Assembly: GCF_028309625.1 (NCBI RefSeq)
Contig: NZ_JAQMHR010000004.1
Location: 62,001 to 126,000, forward strand
DNA: 64,000 nucleotides
Reading direction: 5' to 3'
Source: Trichococcus sp. K1Tr
Lineage (GTDB): Bacteria > Bacillota > Bacilli > Lactobacillales > Aerococcaceae
Positions 57,692 through 64,000 of this stretch are shown one piece after another (the stretch's first letter is position 1; every line of letters begins with the position of its first letter). A program made the position numbers and the translations under genes. Under the pieces are notes generated by a model that saw nothing but the letters and a program-made list of their open reading frames with translations, made no database searches and had not been told where the DNA came from.

Positions 57692-57724
57692 GAAAGGCTG
57701 CCCCGCAAAAGGAGACAGCCTTTC
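57692..57724 (-). terminator. terminator of the permease gene
   Basis: Minus strand GAAAGGCTG-N15-CAGCCTTTC followed by a T-containing tail. Confidence 0.75.
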
Positions 57725-57731
57725 ATTATTG

Positions 57732-59072
57732 TTATGCCGTAATTTTTTTCTCGTAGTATTTATAGCCGATGAAGCAAACTGCGAAGCAGAACAGGATGAA
57801 AATCGGCACATAAGTCGGATTGGACACGATGCCGCCGATCAGAATGATGGCGGAGCCCATGATCGCGAATACCGGGGTGATCGAACCGAAGAAAGAGCTG
57901 GTGATGACACCTTCTTTTTTCATGCTGATGACTTTCAGATAAAGGATGACATAAGTCATATAACTGAAGACAATCGCGATTTCGCTGACATCTCCGCCAC
58001 CGAGAATCCCGGATTTTTGGGTCAAATAGTGCAACAACATCCATACAAAGGATACCGCAAAGGCAATTTGTGCGGCTGCCGGAGACAGTTGGCTCTTCGG
58101 ATCGATCCGTTTTACCTTAGAACTGTTCGGCAGCATGTTTTTTTCTGCCAGTGCTTGCGGCAAACGCAGGATACCCATGATTACGCCATTCGTTACGCCC
58201 AGGATAGCGATCAATACAAAGGAAAGAATGATGCTGCCGCCACGTTCGCCCAGCAAGGAAATGCCGATGGTTGTGGTGGCCTCATCGCCCACTGCCAAGA
58301 TGTATTCGGAGCCGGCGATGGAGACCAAGCCGCTGAAATAGGTCAAATAGATGGCCAACACCACCAATGGCCCGATGGTCAACGCCAATGGCATCGTCCG
58401 TTTGGGGTTTTTTACTTCATGCGTGATGTTTGTCGCGATGGTCCAACCATCGTAGGAGAAGGCCATCGGCGCCAGTGCAGCCAACCAGCCCCAGCCCACG
58501 TTCGTGATCGGAACCGCCAATTCAGGAGGAACGATCGGAGCCGGTTCTTTCCAGAAAATGCCGACGATAGCGACGGCAATCAGCGGAATCAGTTTCATGA
58601 TGGTGGCTAGATTTTGGAAATAGCCGCCCAATCTGAGCGAAAAATAATTCAATAAGAAGAAGAAGGCCATGTAGCCCGTCCCGATCAGTGTTTGTGTTTC
58701 CAATGTGTTCGGCAAGCCCAACAACATGCAGGTGTAAATGCCGGATACCCAGCTCACGACGACGATGATTGTCGGCAAGTAAACGAACAATTGGAACCAG
58801 CCGAACGCGCTCGCTGCTTTATCGGAGATGAACTCCTCGAAATAAGCGACGACGCCGCCGGTTCTTTCGGTCCGGTTAGCCAGTTGCGTCAAGGTGATGC
58901 TTCCGAAAATGATGCTGAATGCACCGATACAGAAAACCAAAATCCCTAATGCTACGTTTCCTCCGGTCGCTCCCAAAATGTCATCGGCTTTGAAAAAAAT
59001 CCCTGATCCGACGCAGATGCCGACGATCATGGATACTGCAGTGAATAAGCCGTAATGTTTCTCTTCTTTCAT
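57732..59072 (-). CDS. APC-superfamily amino-acid permease
   Basis: A 446-residue membrane protein with about 12 hydrophobic helices. The first helix carries the APC substrate motif VGICVGSGIFFKADD; FSYDGWTIATNITHEVKNPKR is the LAT-type segment of helix 6 and following loop, close to the serine/threonine exchanger SteT. It most likely exchanges or imports an amino acid. Start at 59072 (MKEEKHYG) after GGGAGGATT; an in-frame Met at 59102 is less likely. Confidence 0.92.
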   Translation of the reverse strand: MKEEKHYGLFTAVSMIVGICVGSGIFFKADDILGATGGNVALGILVFCIGAFSIIFGSITLTQLANRTERTGGVVAYFEEFISDKAASAFGWFQLFVYLPTIIVVVSWVSGIYTCMLLGLPNTLETQTLIGTGYMAFFFLLNYFSLRLGGYFQNLATIMKLIPLIAVAIVGIFWKEPAPIVPPELAVPITNVGWGWLAALAPMAFSYDGWTIATNITHEVKNPKRTMPLALTIGPLVVLAIYLTYFSGLVSIAGSEYILAVGDEATTTIGISLLGERGGSIILSFVLIAILGVTNGVIMGILRLPQALAEKNMLPNSSKVKRIDPKSQLSPAAAQIAFAVSFVWMLLHYLTQKSGILGGGDVSEIAIVFSYMTYVILYLKVISMKKEGVITSSFFGSITPVFAIMGSAIILIGGIVSNPTYVPIFILFCFAVCFIGYKYYEKKITA

Positions 59073-59213
59073 AAATCCTCCCAATAGATGTATTTTTTCC
59101 AAAAAAAAAAGACGGACAGATCTTGATGACAGCTGCGTCCGCCAAAATAATCTGTATAAATCCGTCTGCTATTATACCATCAAAATGACGTCCGGCCTAT
59201 AAAACTTGTAACA

Positions 59214-60086
59214 TCAATGCGTCAAAGGTTCTACGTGGACATCTGTTTCGAAAACATTGAATGCCGTGCGCAAGCGCTCCTCGACTTCTTCCGTGATTTC
59301 ATGGCTGCGCAGCACTGTCAGCTCCGCATCCAGCAGAATGGTCACATCAACATAGACATTTGCTCCATAGCTGCGTGCGGCGATGGTCGTCACTTGCTGG
59401 ACATCAGGAATTTCGAGGATGGCCTGTCGGTATTCGGCCAAATAATTCGTTTCAAAACCATCGGACAGGGAGAAGGCGCTCTCGCGGAAAATATCGATTG
59501 CAGTCTTGATGATGACGATGCCCACGATGACGGCCATGACACCGTCCAACCAGTACAGCCCGAAAATGGAGCCGAAAATGGCGATCGCGGCGGCAAAGCT
59601 GGTCAAGGCATCACTCAGGTTGTCTTTGGCGGAAGCCGCCAAGCCGATGCTGTTGATGCGGTTTGCAAGTCGGTTGTTGAATATGTAGACACCAATCATG
59701 ATAAACCCGGCAATCAAGGCGGTAACACCGGACAGCACATCTGGAGTGGTGAACTCTCCGCCTGTCAGTTTCGAAAAACTTGAGAAGAGCACCTGCAGGC
59801 CGACCAAAAGCATGATGAAGGAAGTGGCGAGGCTTGCTATCGTTTCCGCTTTCCAGTGGCCATAAGGGTGATCCTCATCAGCCGGACGGCGGGCGATTCG
59901 CAAGCCGATCATGACAGCGACGGTGGAAATGACATCCGTGAAATTGTTCAGTCCATCGGCACTCAGCGCGGCCGAGCCGAAGGCATTTCCGATGAAGAGT
60001 TTTGCGAAAGAGAGAGTGACATAGGCAACCATGCTGAGTCGTGCGCCCTGTTCCGCCAATTTTAAGTCCTTATATCTTTCGTTCAT
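59214..60086 (-). CDS. cation diffusion facilitator (CDF) metal exporter
   Basis: A 290-residue CDF protein with six membrane helices (about 15-210) and a cytoplasmic ferredoxin-like domain. Metal-site residues are visible in ALSADGLNNFTD (helix 2) and DEDHPYGHWKAE; SIGLAASAKDNLSDALTS is the helix 5 site. It exports Zn, Mn or Fe ions in exchange for protons; the metal is not predictable. Start at 60086 after GGAGCAGG. Confidence 0.92.
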   Translation of the reverse strand: MNERYKDLKLAEQGARLSMVAYVTLSFAKLFIGNAFGSAALSADGLNNFTDVISTVAVMIGLRIARRPADEDHPYGHWKAETIASLATSFIMLLVGLQVLFSSFSKLTGGEFTTPDVLSGVTALIAGFIMIGVYIFNNRLANRINSIGLAASAKDNLSDALTSFAAAIAIFGSIFGLYWLDGVMAVIVGIVIIKTAIDIFRESAFSLSDGFETNYLAEYRQAILEIPDVQQVTTIAARSYGANVYVDVTILLDAELTVLRSHEITEEVEERLRTAFNVFETDVHVEPLTH

Positions 60087-60133
60087 CGCGTCCTGCTCCA
60101 TTTCCTATGAATTCTCATCTGATCCGTCTGTTT

Positions 60134-60160
60134 TTGTACACTTCCCAAAATTGGTACAAT
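60134..60160 (+). promoter_or_regulatory. possible amidase promoter within an inverted repeat
   Basis: TTGTAC...GTACAA inverted repeat (60134-60139 and 60154-60159) that includes the -10 TACAAT (60155-60160); spacing to TTGTAC is 15 bp, slightly short. Confidence 0.4.
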
Positions 60161-60256
60161 AGAAGGATTCTACTATATTTCAGTTTGGTTGTCATTAAAA
60201 ACGATTGGGAAATACTATCGGCAGCTTGGCGAATAGTCAAGGTATCAGGAATGGGA

Positions 60257-60292
60257 AGGCAAAGCAACCGGCAAACCGTTGCCTTTTTTTGG
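60257..60292 (+). terminator. terminator-like hairpin in the amidase leader
   Basis: AAGGCAA pairs with TTGCCTT, with an inner CGG-CAAA-CCG stem, followed by a T-run, 50 bp before the amidase start. It lies about 100 nt downstream of the likely transcription start, so it may attenuate expression. Alternatively it ends an unseen short transcript. Confidence 0.65.
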
Positions 60293-60341
60293 CGAGCAAC
60301 CTACAATGGAAGAAAATGTGAAACTGAGAAGGAGGCTTTTT

Positions 60342-61796
60342 ATGGATCGCCAGAAAGATGCCCTGTACTACACCGGACTTTTAAAAACGAAGAAGGTATC
60401 CCCCGAAGAATTGATTGTGGATGCCTTCAAAAAGATAGAGGAAGAAAATCCCCGCTGCAATGCCGTCGTGCATACACGGATGGAAAAAGCGCTGCATGAA
60501 GCCAGGACACGGGATTTCGGGAACACCTTATTCGGCGGCGTGCCGATACTTATCAAGGATCTGGGTCAGGACCTTGCCGGGGAGCCGTCGACATCAGGAT
60601 CGCGGTTGCTGAAGGATTATGTCGCTCCCCGCACCAGTCATTTTGTTGAAGCAATCGAGAAGGCCGGCTTCATCGTCATCGGTCAGACGAGCACACCCGA
60701 ATTCGGGTTCAAGAACATCACGGATGCCTTCATCCATGGTCCGGCCAGAAATCCCTTCAATCCGGACCATTCTCCGGGTGGATCCAGCGGAGGTGCGGCA
60801 GCGGCTGTAGCGGCGGATATGGTGGCCATCGCCACCGCCAGTGATGGGGGCGGCTCAATCAGGATTCCGGCCTCCTTCACTGGCTTGGTGGGATTGAAAC
60901 CGACAAGAGGAAGGACACCGGTGGGGCCGGGATCTTATCGCGGCTGGCAAGGCGCATCAATCAGCTTCGCCTTGACGAAGACGGTAAGGGATACAGCGAT
61001 GATGCTGGATGCTTTGCAGACTGTCCAGGCGGCAGCGCCTTTCCAGACCCCTTTATTCCCGGGGAGCCATTTCCAGGAACTTCAATCCGGAAAGCGGCGC
61101 AAGTTCCGGATCGCCTATTCATTGGAATCGCCGGTGAAATCCGTAGTCAGCGCGGACGCAAAGCGGGCTGTACTCCAAACCGTGGCAGCGCTGGAAGAGT
61201 TGGGCTACGAGGTGGAAGAAAAAACACCCGACATCGACGGCATCCGTTTGATGGAGGCCTACTACGCGATGAATGGAGCCGAAACGGAGGCCATGCTGAG
61301 AGGCTTTGCCGCGAAACTGGGGCGCCCATTGACGGCCAATGACATGGAATTGGTTTCCTGGTCCCTCTATCAGTACGGCCGGACGATCTCCGGAGGCGAC
61401 TACTCCTTGGCTTTGGGACTTTGGGACCAAGCTGCGGCCACGATGGATCAGTTCCATGGGAATTATGATCTGCTGCTGCAGCCGACTACGGCAGCGAGTG
61501 CTCCTCTGATCGATTATTCTTTCCAAAGCGAAGAACTGAAGGAGCGGATGCGCAGGTCGGATCTGCTGTCGGCAGCGGACAGGAAAGAGATTGTCTGGAC
61601 CATGTTTGAAGAGAGCCTGGGTGTGACCCCGTTCACGCAACAAGCGAATTTGACCGGGCTGCCTGCCATCAGTCTGCCGGTGTACCGCACAGCTGCTGGA
61701 TTGCCTTTGGGGGTGCAGTTCACGGCCCCGAAAGGGAAAGAGGAGTGGCTGTTGGACATCGCTGCGGTAGTGGAGAGAGCTGGCTTGTTCATGTGA
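60342..61796 (+). CDS. amidase-signature family hydrolase
   Basis: A 484-residue amidase related to GatA. Catalytic triad: Lys in VPILIKDLGQD, the cis-Ser in SPGGSSGGAAAA and the nucleophilic Ser in DGGGSIRIPASFTGLVGLKP. No gatC or gatB is adjacent, so it is probably a stand-alone amidase acting on small amides. The ATG at 60342 follows AGAAGGAGG; longer in-frame starts lie in the leader hairpin region. Confidence 0.9.
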   Translation: MDRQKDALYYTGLLKTKKVSPEELIVDAFKKIEEENPRCNAVVHTRMEKALHEARTRDFGNTLFGGVPILIKDLGQDLAGEPSTSGSRLLKDYVAPRTSHFVEAIEKAGFIVIGQTSTPEFGFKNITDAFIHGPARNPFNPDHSPGGSSGGAAAAVAADMVAIATASDGGGSIRIPASFTGLVGLKPTRGRTPVGPGSYRGWQGASISFALTKTVRDTAMMLDALQTVQAAAPFQTPLFPGSHFQELQSGKRRKFRIAYSLESPVKSVVSADAKRAVLQTVAALEELGYEVEEKTPDIDGIRLMEAYYAMNGAETEAMLRGFAAKLGRPLTANDMELVSWSLYQYGRTISGGDYSLALGLWDQAAATMDQFHGNYDLLLQPTTAASAPLIDYSFQSEELKERMRRSDLLSAADRKEIVWTMFEESLGVTPFTQQANLTGLPAISLPVYRTAAGLPLGVQFTAPKGKEEWLLDIAAVVERAGLFM

Positions 61797-61971
61797 TTTG
61801 AGGCATCGATAAGAACCACAATGCTCTATCTTCATTGGCTGCATGACTCACATTTTTTTTTAATATTTTTTTCGTTAATGCGCCCTTTTTTTATTTCCAT
61901 GCGAGGAAATTGGCCTATCAAGGGGAGATGAAATGCCTTTCAAATGTTATTCTGACAAGGGTTTACATCCA

Positions 61972-61988
61972 TGTGAGAAAATGTCACA
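61972..61988. promoter_or_regulatory. GlnR operator upstream of glnRA
   Basis: TGTGAGAAAATGTCACA fits TGTNA-N7-TNACA exactly. A degenerate second half-site, TGTTA (61995-61999), lies next to the -35. GlnR bound with feedback-inhibited glutamine synthetase represses glnRA when nitrogen is plentiful. Confidence 0.88.
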
Positions 61989-62006
61989 AACGATGTTAAG
62001 GTAGCA

Positions 62007-62035
62007 TTGACTTGTATGAGAATTTGGAGTATTCT
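62007..62035 (+). promoter_or_regulatory. glnRA promoter
   Basis: TTGACT (62007-62012), 17 bp, TATTCT (62030-62035). The remaining ~145 bp to glnR contain no gene. Confidence 0.8.
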
Positions 62036-62181
62036 TGTTGTATTAAATGACTCAATTAATTGCTAGGAAATACGATTAATTGCTGAAAAGAATTACCTTT
62101 TTCTCAACAGGCGCTAACTCCTGAAGAAAAAGTATACATCTGTGGTTCACTCAACTCAGAAGCTTCGATGGAGGGGTTGGC

Positions 62182-62571
62182 ATGAAAGAAAAAGAGCTAC
62201 GACGTTCGATGGCTGTTTTCACCATCGGAACGGTCATGCAGCTGACGGATCTGACAGCACGGCAGATTCGCTATTACGAAGAGCAAGAACTCGTTCATCC
62301 TAAGCGGACAGACACCAATCGCCGGATGTTTTCATTGAACGACGTCGATCGTTTGCTGGAAGTCAAAGACTATTTGGCTGAAGGGTTGAACATCACTGCA
62401 ATCAAACGGATGTACAGTACCGAAAGACTGAAAAAGCAGCAAGAAGAGGAGCTTGAGAACAAGCACAAAAACTTGACAGATGAAGATGTCCGTCGCATCC
62501 TCTACAAAGAAATACTCAACGCAAGTGGATTTAACCCTGGGGATTCAAGTAAACCTTGGGGAAGATTATAA
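62182..62571 (+). CDS. glnR: nitrogen regulator GlnR
   Basis: A 129-residue MerR-type repressor. Winged helix-turn-helix: TIGTVMQLTDLTARQIRYYE, then ELVHPKRTDTNRRMFSLNDVD; a coiled dimerisation helix and a C-terminal tail ending SSKPWGRL, the autoinhibitory region that responds to glutamine synthetase. Site GGAGGGG precedes ATG. It is 45 bp upstream of glnA. Confidence 0.97.
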   Translation: MKEKELRRSMAVFTIGTVMQLTDLTARQIRYYEEQELVHPKRTDTNRRMFSLNDVDRLLEVKDYLAEGLNITAIKRMYSTERLKKQQEEELENKHKNLTDEDVRRILYKEILNASGFNPGDSSKPWGRL

Positions 62572-62616
62572 AAACAAAAAAAACAAACAAAGCATAGTCA
62601 AGGAGAGGGAATACAA

Positions 62617-63951
62617 ATGCCAAAATTTACTAGAGAAGAAATCATCGCATCAGCAAAGAAGGATAATGTCCGTTACCTGCGTTTAATGTTCACTGACATC
62701 TTAGGAACAATCAAAAACGTGGAAGTTCCTATCAGCCAGCTAGAAAAAGTATTAGACAACAAAATGATGTTCGACGGTTCTTCCATCGAAGGTTTTGTAC
62801 GTATCGAAGAAAGTGATATGTACTTGTACCCAGATTTGGATACATGGTTAGTATTCCCATGGGGCACTGAACAAGGCAAAGTTGCACGTCTAATCTGTGA
62901 TATCTATATGCCAAGTGGCGAACCATTTGCGGGAGATCCGCGTAACAACTTGAAGCGTGCTCTTAAAGAAATGGAAGACTTGGGCTTCACTGAATTCAAC
63001 TTGGGACCTGAACCTGAATTCTTCCTGTTCAAATTGGATGAAAAAGGCAACCCTACCCTTAGCTTGAACGACCAAGGTGGATACTTCGACTTGGCTCCTA
63101 CTGACTTGGGCGAAAACTGCCGTCGTGACATTGTTTTGGAATTAGAAGCTTTAGGTTTCGAAATCGAAGCAAGCCACCACGAAGTTGCACCAGGACAACA
63201 CGAAATCGACTGGAAATACGCAAATGCTGTTGAAGCTTGCGACAACATCCAAACGTTCAAACTGATTGTTAAGACTGTAGCCCGCAAACATGGCTTGCAT
63301 GCAACGTTCATGCCTAAACCAGTATTCGGAATCAACGGATCCGGAATGCACTTCAACATGTCTTTATTCAACGAAAACGGCAATGCTTTCTACGACAAAA
63401 ACGATGATCGTCAATTAAGCGAAACAGCTTACCAATTCATCGCTGGTCTGATCAAACATGCTCGCGGCTTTACTGCTGTCTGCAACCCAATCGTTAACTC
63501 ATACAAACGTTTGGTTCCTGGTTATGAAGCGCCTGTATACATCGCATGGAGCGGAAGAAACCGTTCACCGCTGATCCGTATCCCAGAATCACGCGGCATG
63601 TCCACTCGTGTTGAATTGCGTAGCGTTGACCCAGCTGCTAACCCATACTTGGCTTTAGCTGCATTATTGGCTGCAGGTCTTGACGGCGTGAAGAACAAAT
63701 TGGAAGCTCCAGCTCCAATCGACCGCAACATCTACCAAATGTCAGCTGAAGACCGTTACGAAAACGGAATTTTGGACTTGCCTACAACATTGCAAGAAGC
63801 TCTTGAAGAGTTTTCCAAAAATCCATTATTGGTTGGCGCATTAGGCGACCACATCAGCAACAATTTCGTCGAATCAAAAGAAATCGAAGTAATGTCTTAC
63901 ATCCAACAAGTAACAGAGTGGGAAAGAGAACAATACTTGAATATGTACTAA
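62617..63951 (+). CDS. glnA: glutamine synthetase, type I-alpha
   Basis: A 444-residue dodecameric enzyme forming glutamine from glutamate, ammonia and ATP. Motifs: [54 protein letters not shown] and [12 protein letters not shown]. It lacks the adenylylation site of the I-beta type, so activity is controlled by feedback and GlnR binding. Site AAGGAGAGGG. Highly biased codons, suggesting strong expression. Confidence 0.98.
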   Translation: MPKFTREEIIASAKKDNVRYLRLMFTDILGTIKNVEVPISQLEKVLDNKMMFDGSSIEGFVRIEESDMYLYPDLDTWLVFPWGTEQGKVARLICDIYMPSGEPFAGDPRNNLKRALKEMEDLGFTEFNLGPEPEFFLFKLDEKGNPTLSLNDQGGYFDLAPTDLGENCRRDIVLELEALGFEIEASHHEVAPGQHEIDWKYANAVEACDNIQTFKLIVKTVARKHGLHATFMPKPVFGINGSGMHFNMSLFNENGNAFYDKNDDRQLSETAYQFIAGLIKHARGFTAVCNPIVNSYKRLVPGYEAPVYIAWSGRNRSPLIRIPESRGMSTRVELRSVDPAANPYLALAALLAAGLDGVKNKLEAPAPIDRNIYQMSAEDRYENGILDLPTTLQEALEEFSKNPLLVGALGDHISNNFVESKEIEVMSYIQQVTEWEREQYLNMY

Positions 63952-64000
63952 GAGCGAGATGAATCCTGCTCTAGAAATCGAGCACTAAGAGGACTAACAC

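Noticed and set aside
57495-58610. 371-codon plus-strand frame across the hairpin block and permease gene
   Set aside because: It is antisense to the permease, with a His/Asp/Arg-rich composition expected of a complementary-strand shadow.
60257-60292. Resemblance of GGCAAAGC/GGCAAACC to c-di-GMP riboswitch fragments
   Set aside because: The remaining conserved parts and the spacing of that riboswitch are missing; the element is explained as a simple terminator hairpin.

Overview
The window reads as chromosomal DNA of a low-GC Gram-positive bacterium of the order Lactobacillales, most likely a Carnobacteriaceae member such as Trichococcus. That placement is inferred from the gene order gdpP-rplI-dnaB-purA, the Firmicute-type riboswitch and T-box leaders, the glnR-glnA pair and protein resemblance; no search was run. 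Housekeeping genes are around mid-40s percent GC. A clearly AT-richer block (about 15.8-24.6 kb) marks foreign DNA.

Layout. (1) 1-2275: a gene-poor stretch with a cluster of DnaA boxes and three parS-type palindromes, which looks like a replication-origin/partition region. (2) 2.3-7.9 kb: gdpP, rplI, dnaB, purA. (3) 7993-24895: a tRNA-Lys gene whose 3' end is the target of a ~16.8 kb island. The island has an integrase, a leftward repressor facing rightward early genes across three evenly spaced operators, a replication module (DUF4373-type initiator plus DnaC-like loader), several small unknowns, a complete type I restriction-modification operon and an unknown 827-residue membrane protein. 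The layout resembles phage-inducible chromosomal islands (PICI), but no packaging gene is visible. (4) 24.9-38.4 kb: a decayed sugar locus. It holds a 5'-truncated hsp20 remnant and a LevR-type sigma-54 activator cut in two by an IS21-family element. The IS21 istA is itself cut by an element carrying three tyrosine recombinases (RIT type). Downstream are a sigma-54 promoter, an intact lactose/cellobiose-type PTS (IIA, IIB, IIC), a C-terminal scrap of a family 1 glycosidase and a secreted esterase. Both insertions are flanked by 6-bp duplications and both host reading frames can be rebuilt exactly.

(5) 38.5-41.4 kb: small hypotheticals, a class I glutamine amidotransferase, a GNAT acetyltransferase. 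(6) 40.7-45.3 kb, minus strand: FMN riboswitch - ribD - ribE - ribBA - ribH - HAD phosphatase. (7) 45.4-54.5 kb: argF, then a T-box leader and argC-argJ-argB-argD-carB; no carA is present. (8) 54.6-61.8 kb: FAH-family hydrolase, ACT-domain protein plus UPF0210 protein, a GC-rich hairpin block, an APC amino-acid permease, a CDF metal exporter and an amidase with a terminator-like leader. (9) 61.9-64 kb: GlnR operator, glnR, glnA.

The most notable material is the island's unknown 827-aa membrane protein next to the restriction operon, the island's control and attachment-site architecture, and the three-deep nesting of RIT in IS21 in a regulator gene, which probably silences the sigma-54-dependent PTS operon.
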